A DNA stretch of 64,000 nucleotides from Methylobacterium sp. E-005 (GTDB taxonomy: Bacteria > Pseudomonadota > Alphaproteobacteria > Rhizobiales > Beijerinckiaceae), in the NCBI RefSeq assembly GCF_022829725.1, contig NZ_JAKSYG010000226.1, positions 1 to 64,000 of the forward strand. The letters run 5' to 3'. The notes beneath the pieces are model-generated. The model did not search any database. It was not told where the DNA came from and saw only the letters and a list, made by a program, of their open reading frames with translations. Made by a program: the position numbers and the translations under genes. Below, piece after piece: positions 29,848-38,371 of the stretch (positions within the stretch are counted from its first letter, which is position 1; the number at the start of each line of letters is the position of its first letter).

Positions 29848-30555
29848 TCAGCTCTTGGTGCTGGAGGCGGTCTGCCCGAACATCACCTTCTTGGCGTCCT
29901 CGCTCATGGTCTTCCCGAAATCTGGATTGACCTCCGGCGCCCGGGCATAAGCCGCCTTGGTGGCGGGCCGCTCGGCGATGTCCGAGAACCAGCGCTTCAG
30001 GTTCGGGTGATCGTCGAGGTTCTGGCCCTGCTTCTCCCACGGCACGATCCAGGGATAGCAGGCCATGTCGGCGATGGTGTATTCGGACCCAGCGACGAAC
30101 GCACGGTCGGCCAGGCGCCGGTCGAGGACGCCGTAGAGCCGGTTGGTCTCGTTGACGTAGCGCTTGATCGCATACTCGATCTTCTCGGGTGCGTATTGCG
30201 AGAAGTGGTGGTTCTGGCCGAGCATCGGGCCCAGCCCGCCCATCTGCCAGAACAGCCATTGCAGCACCTCGGCCCGACCGCGCAGATCGCCCGGGATGAA
30301 GCGGCCGGTCTTCTCGGCGAGGTAGAGCAGGATCGCGCCCGACTCGAACAGCGAGACCGGGGCGCCGCCACCCACCGGCTCGTCGTCGACGATCGCCGGC
30401 ATGCGGTTGTTGGGGGCGATCTTCAAAAATTCCGGGTTGAATTGCTCGCCTTTGCCAATATTGATCGGACTAATTTTGTAAGGCAGCCCCGCCTCTTCGA
30501 GAAACATCGTGATCTTGTGGCCGTTCGGCGTCGGCCAGTAGTAGAGATCTATCAT
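29848..30555 (-). CDS. Glutathione S-transferase family protein
   Basis: A 235-residue GST. The N-terminal thioredoxin fold has IDLYYWPTPNGHKITMFLEE with glutathione-site residues in NNRMPAIVDD and VSLFESGAILLYLAEKTGRF. The C-terminal helical domain includes FVAGSEYTIADMACYPWIVP. The YWPTPN motif is typical of the Nu-class/YfcG-type disulfide-bond oxidoreductase group. ATG 30555 is chosen because it starts the fold exactly; the frame continues upstream through a palindromic repeat without homology. Ten bases separate it from the NUDIX gene, so read-through is possible. Confidence 0.9.
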   Translation of the reverse strand: MIDLYYWPTPNGHKITMFLEEAGLPYKISPINIGKGEQFNPEFLKIAPNNRMPAIVDDEPVGGGAPVSLFESGAILLYLAEKTGRFIPGDLRGRAEVLQWLFWQMGGLGPMLGQNHHFSQYAPEKIEYAIKRYVNETNRLYGVLDRRLADRAFVAGSEYTIADMACYPWIVPWEKQGQNLDDHPNLKRWFSDIAERPATKAAYARAPEVNPDFGKTMSEDAKKVMFGQTASSTKS

Positions 30556-30696
30556 CGGCTTACGTCCCACGATGCCCCCGCCGGGAGGGAAGTGGGCCTG
30601 CGGGGTGCATCGGTCAAGCTCTGGCTTGAGACCGCTCGTCCGCCGCGTCGCGCGCGAAAGCATCCCGGATGGGCTGGTCTTCCAACCAAACCACCT

Positions 30697-30805
30697 TATC
30701 CTGAGGCGCCGAAGCGGAGCGCAGGCCTCGAAGGAGACTTCCAGCCAGCCGTGCGAACCCTGGATCCCTCCTTCGACGCCCGCTGACCCGAGCACCTCAG
30801 GATGA
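30697..30805. repeat. Dispersed palindromic repeat, copy A
   Basis: The outer arms TATCCTGAGGCGC (30697-30709) and GCACCTCAGGATGA (30792-30805) are inverted repeats. Inner parts CTCGAAGGAG (about 30727-30736) and CCTCCTTCGA (about 30767-30776) also pair, so the whole ~110 bases can fold into one long hairpin. Copy B at 35858-35952 has the same layout. It lies between the GST start and the cytochrome stop. Similar palindromes are common in Hyphomicrobiales genomes (recollection). Confidence 0.7.
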
Positions 30806-30840
30806 GGTCGAGGGGGGGACAAGCGGTTTCGGGTGGCCCC

Positions 30841-31437
30841 TCAGAGCCGCGACACGTAAGCCGCCAGATCCTTGATGTCGGCCTCGCTCAGCTCCTGCGC
30901 GACCTCGTTCATCGCCGGGTCGTAGCCCGGCCGGGCGTTCGACTTGTAGCCGGCCAGCGCCTTGGCGAGATACTCCTCCCGCTGATCGCGGATCCGCGGG
31001 ATCGCGTCCCGGCCGGCGAGGTCGGCGCCGTGGCAGGAGCTGCACTGGTGCTTGGCGACCAGCGCCTGCCCCCGGGCCATCAGGGCCGGATCGGCTGGGT
31101 CGCCGGCCCGGGTCGGCGGCGGCAGCGTTCCGACCGCGTCCGCATAGGCGCGCAGATCGTCGTCGGAGAAGCCGGCGGCGATGTCATTCATCGGCGCCGC
31201 CTCGCGCTGCTTCTCGCGGAATTGGAACAGCTGCGTGACCACGTAATCCGGCTTCTGGCCGCCGAGCGAGGGCACCCCCTCGGTCTCGGACGTACCGGCA
31301 CCGTGGCAGGCGATGCAGGGGGCGAGACGCTCCTGCACCGCCGCATCCGGGGCGGCGAACGCTGCACCGGAGAGCAGCGTGCCGAGGGCTGGGATCAGCC
31401 CCCGGATCATGCGTGTACGAACGAGGTGCTGCATCAC
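30841..31437 (-). CDS. Di-haem cytochrome c (c4-like)
   Basis: A 198-residue periplasmic electron carrier. The signal peptide LIPALGTLLSGAAFAAPDAA is followed by two cytochrome c domains with haem motifs CIACH (near residue 41) and CSSCH (near 130) and distal methionines in regions such as APMNDIAAG and PAMNEVAQEL. It overlaps the upstream dehydrogenase gene by four bases (ATGA), so it is probably the direct electron acceptor of that enzyme and passes electrons to the terminal oxidase chain. Confidence 0.92.
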   Translation of the reverse strand: MMQHLVRTRMIRGLIPALGTLLSGAAFAAPDAAVQERLAPCIACHGAGTSETEGVPSLGGQKPDYVVTQLFQFREKQREAAPMNDIAAGFSDDDLRAYADAVGTLPPPTRAGDPADPALMARGQALVAKHQCSSCHGADLAGRDAIPRIRDQREEYLAKALAGYKSNARPGYDPAMNEVAQELSEADIKDLAAYVSRL

Positions 31438-32723
31438 TTGCCGTAGCTGATCCGGTAGATCGCACCGTTATAGTCGTCCGAGACGAGGAGCGCGCCGTCC
31501 TTGGCGACGAGAACGTCGACCGGGCGGCCGACATACTTGTTGTCCTGGAGGAAGCCGGTCAGGAATGGTTCGGGCGCGCCGGCCTTGCCGTCCGCGCCAG
31601 GCTTGGCCACCACGACGGCGCCGCCGAGCTTGGTGGTGCGGTTCCACGAGCCGTGCTGGGCGATGAAGATCGCGTCGCGGTAGGCCTCCGGGAACTGCGT
31701 GCCGGTGTAGAACCGCATGCCCAGCGAGGCGGTGTGCGGTCCGAGCAGGGCCGCCGGTGCGGTGAATTCCGCGCAGGAATGGCCCCAGCCGTATTCCGGA
31801 TCCGTGAAGGTGCCCTGGTGGCAGTACGGGTATCCGAAATGCTGCTTGCCCGGTTCCGTGAGCACGTTCAGCTCGTCGTTCGGGATATCCTCCGAGACCC
31901 AGTCCCGGCCGTTATCAGTGAACCAGAGCTGCTTGGTCTTCGGGTTCCAGTCGAAACCCACGGTGTTGCGCACGCCCCGGGCGATGACCTCGGCGTTCTT
32001 GCCGTCGAGGTCGATCCGGCGGATCTGGGCGTGGGTGTCGGGCGGCATCACGATGTTGCCCGGCGCGCCGACCGGAACGTAGAGCTTGTTGTCCGGGCCG
32101 ATGGCGATGAACTTCCAGCCGTGGGCCTCGTCCTTGGGCAGGTCGTCGTAGACGAGGGTCGGCTTCTCCGAGCCGTCGAGATGCTTCTCGATGTCGTCGT
32201 AGCGCCAGATCTTGGAGAGCTCGGCGACGTAGAGGGCGCCGTCGTGGAAGGCGACGCCGTTCGGCCGGTGCAGGCCCGACGCGATGGTCTTGATCTCGCG
32301 CTTCCCGTCCGGCCCCGCCTGCGGCATCACCGCGTAGACCTTGCCCACGGTCCGGCTGCCGACGAACAGCGTGCCGTCCGGCGCCTGGGTCATCTCGCGG
32401 GCGTTGGCGATGCCGCTGGCATAGACCTCGATCTTGAAGCCGTCCGGCACCTTGAGCTTGTCGAGCGGCAACTTGGCGACCGGCGTCGCCAGCGGCGGGC
32501 CGGCCACCGGCGCGAGCTTGGCAGCCGCGCCACCCTCGGGGCGGCCGTAGAGGGCATCGCCCTTCTCGACCGCCTTGACGGGTGCGGGCGGGGCGGCGGA
32601 GGCGGGGGTCTCCTGCGCGCGCGCGGTGCCGGGGGCGACGGCACCCAGGCCCAGGCAGGTGAGGGCAGCGGCGAGGCTGCGGGTCAGGAGCGGCTTGCTT
32701 GTGATCTTGCAGGTCGGCGTCAT
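31434..32723 (-). CDS. Sorbosone/glucose dehydrogenase-type PQQ-dependent oxidoreductase
   Basis: A 429-residue secreted six-bladed beta-propeller dehydrogenase. The signal peptide is LTRSLAAALTCLGLGAVAPG with cleavage after ARA. Typical blocks are PDGFKIEVYASGIANAREMT, DGTLFVGSRTVGKVYAV, GLHRPNGVAFHDGALYVAEL, RRIDLDGKNAEVIARGVRNT with VGFDWNPKT, and the closing RPVDVLVAKDGALLVSDDYN. Relatives oxidise aldoses or sorbosone with PQQ in the periplasm. ATG 32723 has GGGAGA before it. It is coupled to the di-haem cytochrome c downstream. PQQ use is by family, not proven here; two pqqA genes lie 9 kb away. Confidence 0.85.
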   Translation of the reverse strand: MTPTCKITSKPLLTRSLAAALTCLGLGAVAPGTARAQETPASAAPPAPVKAVEKGDALYGRPEGGAAAKLAPVAGPPLATPVAKLPLDKLKVPDGFKIEVYASGIANAREMTQAPDGTLFVGSRTVGKVYAVMPQAGPDGKREIKTIASGLHRPNGVAFHDGALYVAELSKIWRYDDIEKHLDGSEKPTLVYDDLPKDEAHGWKFIAIGPDNKLYVPVGAPGNIVMPPDTHAQIRRIDLDGKNAEVIARGVRNTVGFDWNPKTKQLWFTDNGRDWVSEDIPNDELNVLTEPGKQHFGYPYCHQGTFTDPEYGWGHSCAEFTAPAALLGPHTASLGMRFYTGTQFPEAYRDAIFIAQHGSWNRTTKLGGAVVVAKPGADGKAGAPEPFLTGFLQDNKYVGRPVDVLVAKDGALLVSDDYNGAIYRISYGK

Positions 32724-32857
32724 GGTCTCTCCCGATGCGGCCGGCTCACGACTGGCGCGCGTGTTCTGCACTCTTTATTCAACGAGAAGCTTCAAGACGC
32801 GACCCGCCGGACGGAGCTTGATGCGACAGCGCGTCCCGGCCGTAACCCGATGCCCGA

Positions 32858-34834
32858 TTACGGCCGCGGCGGGTTCATCCGTGCCTGCGCGACGAAGCGG
32901 TCGCCGTCCTCCCGGAGCAGTAGACGATCGGCCACCAGCGCATCCACCGCGCGGGCGACGGCATCTCCGTAAGCAGACGTGTCCGGGTAGCGCTCGGCCA
33001 GCGACGGGCGCGGGTCGCCCCTGGCGTCGCGCTCGGCCTTCGTGGCCGCGAAGGGCAGAAGGCTGCCCTCCCGGTCGCACAGTTCGCCGGCCGGGAACGG
33101 CTCGGCATAGAGGTTCCAGCCGGTATGGGTGCCGCGCGGCACGGCCACGGCGGGGAGGCGGATGCCGGCGATGTCCTGCCCGTCCGCATCGACCCGCGGC
33201 ACCAGGGGCCGGTATTGCGGGCCCGCCTCGGGATGCGGATCGACGTAGGTCGGGAAGCGGGCGATCGCGTTGGTGACGGTCGCGACCGCGAGGCCGGGCG
33301 TGTACGGGAAGCCCGTGGCGGCCGGCTCCACCAGGGTCCCGTCCGACAGGCGCGGCACCCGGCTCGCCGGCGGGGCCTTCCCGTCGCGCACCCATTCGTC
33401 GAGATCGACCAGCAGGGCGCGCAGGGCCGGGCCGGGATTGAGCGTGTTGCGCGGGTTGGCGCAGGGCCCCTTGTCGGAGGCGAGGCCGGAACGGCCGTAA
33501 TGGAAGCCGCCCGCGATCAGGTAGGCCCGGGCCGTGTCGGGCAGATCGACATCGGTCTTGCCGAGGGGGTCGGTGGTCAGCAGCGAGGCGCCCTTCTGCC
33601 AGTACTCGGTCTCGGTGTTCACATCCATCCAGAGGGGATCGAAGCCGTCGCCGCGCAGCAGCGCGCCGCGCCGGCCCGTCACCGGATCGTGCTGGAGGGC
33701 GGCCGAGAACGGGAAGGCGTTCTCCGGGTAGAGGTGATCCTCGTGCTGCGTGTTGGTGCGCGAGGGCTGGGCGAAGCGCGCGTTGAGGAAGACGCCGCCG
33801 ACACCCGAGATATGGGCCAGCATCCCGTCGAACACGCGGGCGCCGGCCTCGTCCCGGTTGAAGCCCTGATGGACGAAGTCGCGCAGGAACCGGCCACTCT
33901 GCGAGATGCCCAGCGCCAGGGCGCGTTGCACGCCGCCCCCCGCCGGATTGTCGGCCGCCTGCCCGCGCAGATAGGCGACCACGTCGCGCGTGGCGGCGAA
34001 GCCGAGGCCCAGGACCTTCGGACCCACGGCCTCGTAGGTGAACTCGTAGAGCGAGCCGGGCTGCGGCTTGGTACCCTCGGGCAGCAGCTTGAGCTGTTTC
34101 GGCCCCGCGAAGGTCCAGGCGGCGCGCGGCACCGGCTGGGGCGGATCGGCCTCCCGGCGCCGGACCGTCAGGGTGGCGTTCGGCTGATCCGTCCCGGCCG
34201 CCGCGAAGGTCAGGTAGAACGGGGCCTCGGTCGGGCCGCGGGTGCCGCTGACCAGCTCGTCCCGCACGAGGGCGGTGATCGGCTTGCCGTCCCGGGTCGC
34301 GACGGGCACGTCGATCGCCATGCCGCCGTTCTGGCGCAGGGCATCGGCTTCCCAGCCCGACCAGACGATCGTGTCGCCGCGATTGAGCACCAGGGCGGTG
34401 CCGACGTCCCGCGCCGTGCGGGGGTCGTTGACGGCCTGGGCCGCCTGCGCGGGCGCGTCCAGCACCCAGTTGAACAGGAACTTCCGGCCGCGGTTCAGCA
34501 CCTCGTAGAGGAGGGTGCCGCTGCCGCGCTTCGGATCCTTGGGCCGCAGGATGAACAGGTCGGTGCGGTATTCCACGAGGCCGCGGGCGTTGCGGGGCGC
34601 CAGGGCGATATCGGCGATGCCGGTGTTGGCCGGATCGGCCGGGTCGATCTCGCCGCGGGCGAAGCCGATCACCCGCTCGTAGGGGCCGGCCTGTCCGAAT
34701 TCCGCCCCTTCGGCGAAGGGCTCGACCGCGGTGACGTCGAGGCCGACGATTCGCGCCGAGGCGGGTGCCGTGAGTGGAAGGACCAGCGCCAGGGCGCCCA
34801 GACAGGCCTGCAGGCGCACGGCGCGGATACGCAT
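32858..34834 (-). CDS. Large secreted alpha/beta-hydrolase-domain protein
   Basis: A 658-residue exported protein: signal peptide LQACLGALALVLPLTAPASA, then a long region resembling the 'alpha/beta hydrolase domain-containing' family found as conserved secreted proteins in proteobacteria (VEYRTDLFILRPKDPKRGSG, LLYEVLNRGRKFLFNWVLD). A nucleophile-type motif ALGISQSGRFLRDFVHQGFN lies near residue 320, in the GxSxSG form. ATG 34834 has GGGAGG upstream. The role is probably esterase-like on an unknown substrate. It is a single gene between the dehydrogenase/cytochrome unit and the Pcm-like gene. Confidence 0.78.
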   Translation of the reverse strand: MRIRAVRLQACLGALALVLPLTAPASARIVGLDVTAVEPFAEGAEFGQAGPYERVIGFARGEIDPADPANTGIADIALAPRNARGLVEYRTDLFILRPKDPKRGSGTLLYEVLNRGRKFLFNWVLDAPAQAAQAVNDPRTARDVGTALVLNRGDTIVWSGWEADALRQNGGMAIDVPVATRDGKPITALVRDELVSGTRGPTEAPFYLTFAAAGTDQPNATLTVRRREADPPQPVPRAAWTFAGPKQLKLLPEGTKPQPGSLYEFTYEAVGPKVLGLGFAATRDVVAYLRGQAADNPAGGGVQRALALGISQSGRFLRDFVHQGFNRDEAGARVFDGMLAHISGVGGVFLNARFAQPSRTNTQHEDHLYPENAFPFSAALQHDPVTGRRGALLRGDGFDPLWMDVNTETEYWQKGASLLTTDPLGKTDVDLPDTARAYLIAGGFHYGRSGLASDKGPCANPRNTLNPGPALRALLVDLDEWVRDGKAPPASRVPRLSDGTLVEPAATGFPYTPGLAVATVTNAIARFPTYVDPHPEAGPQYRPLVPRVDADGQDIAGIRLPAVAVPRGTHTGWNLYAEPFPAGELCDREGSLLPFAATKAERDARGDPRPSLAERYPDTSAYGDAVARAVDALVADRLLLREDGDRFVAQARMNPPRP

Positions 34835-35139
34835 TCCTCGACCTCCCGAATGTTCTGAGCCGCAGTGGACCGGGCTTTGTCCCCGAGATGACGGAGGTCG
34901 GGCGCGCATGTCGACAGAATTCGCTCGACCGGACTTTCACGTCGGCCACGGATGTCAGGCCACGGATCGGCCGCGAAAGGCGCCGCATTCGACCGCGGAC
35001 GCGCGCGCTTGCCTTGCGTTTTGGCGACCGATCTCCGAAAACGCGCCCCATCCGGGAAGCTGGGCTTGGCCGGGCTGACCGGCCGTCCGCCGGAGCCTGG
35101 CCGGTGCGGCGTTCCGATCCGGTGCGAGGACAGGGTTCG

Positions 35140-35793
35140 ATGATCGATTACGCGCAGGCGCGGCGGATGATGGTCGACTGCCAGTTGCGGACCTTCGACG
35201 TCAACGACATCGCGGTGCTCGACGCGTTCGACGACGTACCGCGCGAGACCTTCGTGCCCAAGGGGCGCGAGCCCTTCGCGTATATCGACCAGACCCTGCA
35301 CATCGACGAGGCTGGCGACGAGGCCCGCTGCATGCCGGCGCCGATGGTGCTGGCCCGGATGATCCAGGCCCTGAAGATTCGCCCGGGCGTGGCCGCCCTC
35401 GACGTCGCCACCGGCTACGGCTACGCGGCGGCCGTGATGGCGCATCTCGGCGCCCAGGTGACCGCGCTCGAATCGGTGCCCGGCCTCGCCGCCGAGGCGC
35501 GCAGCCGGCTCGGCACGACCGCACAGGTGATCGAGGGGCCGATCGAGTCGGGCGCGCCCAAGCAGGCGCCGTTCGACGTGATTCTGATCAACGGCCGCGT
35601 CGAAGTCCGGCCGCAGGCGCTGCTGGACCAGCTCAAGGACGGCGGCCGCCTCGTCTGCGTGATGGGACCCCACCGCAACGCCAAGGTGACGCTGTTCGTG
35701 CGCGCTGGCGACGCTTTCGGGGCGCGGCCGCTGTTCGACGCGTCGCTGCCCGGGCTCAAGGCCTTCCAGGAGGAAGCCGGGTTCGCGTTCTGA
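35140..35793 (+). CDS. Protein-L-isoaspartate O-methyltransferase-like protein
   Basis: A 217-residue class I SAM methyltransferase of the Pcm family. The SAM-binding motif is ALDVATGYGYAAAVMAHLGA near residues 86-105, and FVPKGREPFAYIDQTLHIDE and MPAPMVLARMIQAL correspond to the Pcm N-terminal region. In alphaproteobacteria these divergent Pcm-like genes often lie before tolC-type genes; here no efflux gene follows, and a dispersed repeat and a convergent monooxygenase come next. Repair of isoaspartyl residues is the family role, but this subgroup's substrate is less certain. ATG 35140 is the first residue of the conserved domain. Confidence 0.85.
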   Translation: MIDYAQARRMMVDCQLRTFDVNDIAVLDAFDDVPRETFVPKGREPFAYIDQTLHIDEAGDEARCMPAPMVLARMIQALKIRPGVAALDVATGYGYAAAVMAHLGAQVTALESVPGLAAEARSRLGTTAQVIEGPIESGAPKQAPFDVILINGRVEVRPQALLDQLKDGGRLVCVMGPHRNAKVTLFVRAGDAFGARPLFDASLPGLKAFQEEAGFAF

Positions 35794-35857
35794 ACGCAGG
35801 TCGCTTCGCGCCGCCATGGTCCGACGCTGATTGCAACCGAGATGCGACCCTTCACTT

Positions 35858-35952
35858 CATCCTGAGGTGCCCGCGGCAGCGGGTCTCGAAGGAGGGCTTC
35901 AGATCGCGTGGGGGTCCGGAAGCCTCCTCTTCGCTCCGGCACCTCAAGACGA
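35858..35952. repeat. Dispersed palindromic repeat, copy B
   Basis: TCATCCTGAGGTGC (35858-35871) pairs with GCACCTCAAGACGA (35939-35952) at 12 of 14 positions. Inner blocks GTCTCGAAGGAGG (about 35883-35895) and CCTCCTCTTCGC (about 35923-35934) can also pair. Layout and arm sequence match copy A at 30697-30805, in the same orientation. It sits between two convergent genes, where it could end transcription from both sides. Confidence 0.7.
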
Positions 35953-35986
35953 GGGGGATCGGAGAGGCCGAAGCCTGACTGCGCGG

Positions 35987-37465
35987 TCAGCCCAGCCTGT
36001 AATCCGCCATCCGGGCGCGCCGGGCGCTTCTGCGATAGGCCATCACCGAATCCGGCCAGAGGGTCGCGTTGCGCCCCTGCGCGTCGACATACCAGCTCCG
36101 GCAGCCACCCGCCTGCCAGATGCTGTCCGAGAGCCGGGCGCGGATCCGGTCGAGGAAGCGCGTCTGCGCCTCCGGGCGGACCTCGATGGCGCGGGTGCCC
36201 CGTCGCAGGGCCTTCAGGCAATCCAGCACGTGCTGCACCTGGACCTCGATCATCGAGACGACCGAGTTGTGCCCGAGCCCCGTATTCGGCCCGAGCAGCA
36301 TGAAGTAGTTCGGGAAGCCCGCGACCGTGATGCCCTGATAGGCGCCCATGCCGTCGGCCCAGGCCTCCTTCAGGCGCAGCCCGCCCCGGCCGACGAGGTC
36401 CATCCGCGCGAAGGTCGCGGTGACGTCGAAGCCGGTGGCGTAGACGATGACGTCGAGATCATGCGCCCGGCCGTCCTCGGTGACCGCGCCGGTCTCGGTG
36501 ATCCGCGCGATCCGGCCGGTTTCGAGGGTTACGTTCGGGCGCTGAAGGGCGGGGTAATAGTCGTCGGAGATCAGCACGCGCTTGCAGCCGAGCCGGTAAT
36601 CCGGTGTCAGCTTCGCCCGCAGGTCCTTGTCGCGCACCGCCTTGGCGAGGTGGCGTCGCGCCAGGCCTTCTGCCTGACCGGTGAGCTTCGAGACCTTGGT
36701 GAAGCCCAGGAGGGCGCGCACCTCGTGCAGCCAGAACAACCGGGCGCGCTCCAGCCGCCGAACCAGGGGCAGGCGCCGGTAGCGCGCCTTGGCGCGCTCT
36801 GCGATGGCGTGGTCATGTTTGGGCATGATCCAGGGCGGCGTGCGCTGGAACAGGGTGAGATGGCCGGCGATCTTGGCGAGTTCCGGCACCACTTGGATGG
36901 CGCTCGCTCCGGTGCCGATCACCCCGACCCGTTTGCCGGTGAGATTGACGGAGTGGTCCCATTCAGCCGTGTGGAAGGCCGGTCCCACGAAGCTCTCGCG
37001 CCCCGGGATGCTGGGATAAGCCGGATGGTGCAGGCCGCCCATGCCGGAAACGATCGCCCGCGCGGCGATCGGCCCGCGGTCGGTCTCCACATGCCAGACG
37101 GCGGCCGCCTCGTCCCAGATCGCGCCCTGGAAGGTCGTCCCGAGCTGGGTCAGGGGCATCAGCCCGTGGCGCTCGGCGGTCTCGCGCAGATAGGCCAGGA
37201 TCTCGGCCTGCGGCGCGTACATCCGGCTCCAGTCGGCCTTGGGGGCGAAGGAGAGGGAATAGAGGTGGGAGGGGATGTCGCAGGCCGCCCCCGGATAGGT
37301 GTTGTCGTACCACGTGCCGCCGATGCTATCGGCCTTCTCGATGACCCGCAGGGGCCCGATCCCCGCCTGCTTGCAGCGGATCGCCATGGCGAGTCCAGAG
37401 AAGCCGGCGCCGACGATCAGGACCGCCAGAGGCTCCTCGGCGGCAGCACGCAGGGATTCCGTCAT
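35987..37465 (-). CDS. Flavin-dependent Baeyer-Villiger-type monooxygenase
   Basis: A 492-residue FAD/NADPH monooxygenase. FAD-binding motif VLIVGAGFSGLAMAIRCKQA at the N-terminus, then IGGTWYDNTYPGAACDIPSH, typical of class B BVMOs. The BVMO fingerprint is FVGPAFHTAEWDHSV near residues 150-165, and the NADPH-binding motif GKRVGVIGTGASAIQVVPEL follows. Family members insert oxygen next to a ketone carbonyl to give an ester or lactone. It is the last gene of a minus-strand operon SDR - alpha/beta hydrolase - BVMO, overlapping the hydrolase by four bases. The TetR gene at 39324 probably controls all three. Confidence 0.9.
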   Translation of the reverse strand: MTESLRAAAEEPLAVLIVGAGFSGLAMAIRCKQAGIGPLRVIEKADSIGGTWYDNTYPGAACDIPSHLYSLSFAPKADWSRMYAPQAEILAYLRETAERHGLMPLTQLGTTFQGAIWDEAAAVWHVETDRGPIAARAIVSGMGGLHHPAYPSIPGRESFVGPAFHTAEWDHSVNLTGKRVGVIGTGASAIQVVPELAKIAGHLTLFQRTPPWIMPKHDHAIAERAKARYRRLPLVRRLERARLFWLHEVRALLGFTKVSKLTGQAEGLARRHLAKAVRDKDLRAKLTPDYRLGCKRVLISDDYYPALQRPNVTLETGRIARITETGAVTEDGRAHDLDVIVYATGFDVTATFARMDLVGRGGLRLKEAWADGMGAYQGITVAGFPNYFMLLGPNTGLGHNSVVSMIEVQVQHVLDCLKALRRGTRAIEVRPEAQTRFLDRIRARLSDSIWQAGGCRSWYVDAQGRNATLWPDSVMAYRRSARRARMADYRLG

Positions 37466-38370
37466 CGAGTTGACCTTCCGGAAGCGGCGTCGGGTTTCGG
37501 CGCATGGTCCTTCAGGAAAGCGGCGGCCTCATCGAGGGAGGCGCGCGCCTCCGGCAGCATGCTGGCGGCGAACTGCCAGGCATGGGCGACGACGGGAAAG
37601 ACCTTCAGCTCGACCTCGACCCCGGCCGCCCGGGCCCGCTCAGCCATCTGCACGGAATCGTCGCGCAGCACCTCGCGACCACCGACGTGGAACAGCAGCG
37701 GTGGGAAGCCGGTCGGGTCCCCGTTGATCGGTGAGATCCGCGGATCGGCCGGATCGGCGTTGCCGAGATACATGGACCGGATCGTCGCCAGCGCCTTCGG
37801 GTCGAACATCGCGTCGCGCCACGCATTCGACACCCGGGAGCCCGTCTCGGAGATGAAATCCGTGGCCGGGGAGAACAGGGCCGCGGCCCAGGGCATCGGC
37901 AAAGCCCGCGCCTTGGCCTCGCCCATCAGCACGAGGGCGAGGTTGCCGCCGGCCGATTCGCCCGCCACGCAGGCCGCGCCCTCGGCGCTGAACGCCCGCC
38001 AGACCGCCATGACATCCTCGATAGCGGCCGGGAACGGGTGTTCGGGGGCGAGGCGGTAATCGGGGACGAAGAGCGTGAAGCCGCGATTGGCCAGGGCGCC
38101 GGTCACGGGCCGGTGCGTGCGCGGCGAGCAGGCGATGAAGCCGCCGCCGTGGATGTAGAGCATCCGCCGTCCGGGCCCCGCCTTCGGCCGGACCCACTCG
38201 CCCCGCACGCCGCCGACGGTGCCGGCTTCGTAGGTCACGCCCTTCGGGTCCGGGAAGGCCTGCGCCTCGAAGATGCGGCGGAAGTCGGCCGCGCTCCGCG
38301 CCCGGGAGAGGGGGGTGCGGACCCGGCTGCGGATCATGTAGGCGCCGATATAGGCGCGTAGGCTGGCCAT
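37462..38370 (-). CDS. Alpha/beta hydrolase (HSL/acetyl-hydrolase family)
   Basis: A 302-residue carboxylesterase. The oxyanion-hole motif YIHGGGFIACSPRTHRP near residue 88 and the nucleophile motif CVAGESAGGNLALVL near residue 135-150 place it in the hormone-sensitive-lipase family. An aspartate (DDSVQMAERARAAG) and a histidine (PVVAHAWQFAASML) complete the likely triad near 243 and 272. Within the operon it would hydrolyse the ester or lactone formed by the monooxygenase that follows it. The stop overlaps the monooxygenase start. Confidence 0.9.
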   Translation of the reverse strand: MASLRAYIGAYMIRSRVRTPLSRARSAADFRRIFEAQAFPDPKGVTYEAGTVGGVRGEWVRPKAGPGRRMLYIHGGGFIACSPRTHRPVTGALANRGFTLFVPDYRLAPEHPFPAAIEDVMAVWRAFSAEGAACVAGESAGGNLALVLMGEAKARALPMPWAAALFSPATDFISETGSRVSNAWRDAMFDPKALATIRSMYLGNADPADPRISPINGDPTGFPPLLFHVGGREVLRDDSVQMAERARAAGVEVELKVFPVVAHAWQFAASMLPEARASLDEAAAFLKDHAPKPDAASGRSTR

Positions 38371-38371
38371 C

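Noticed and set aside
31413..32972. 519-residue plus-strand frame across the sorbosone-type dehydrogenase
   Set aside because: Antisense shadow; the minus strand has a signal peptide and family motifs and a ribosome site.
32775..35051. 758-residue minus-strand frame overlapping the secreted hydrolase-domain gene
   Set aside because: Arg/Pro/Gly-rich shadow of the 32858-34834 gene in another frame; no motif.
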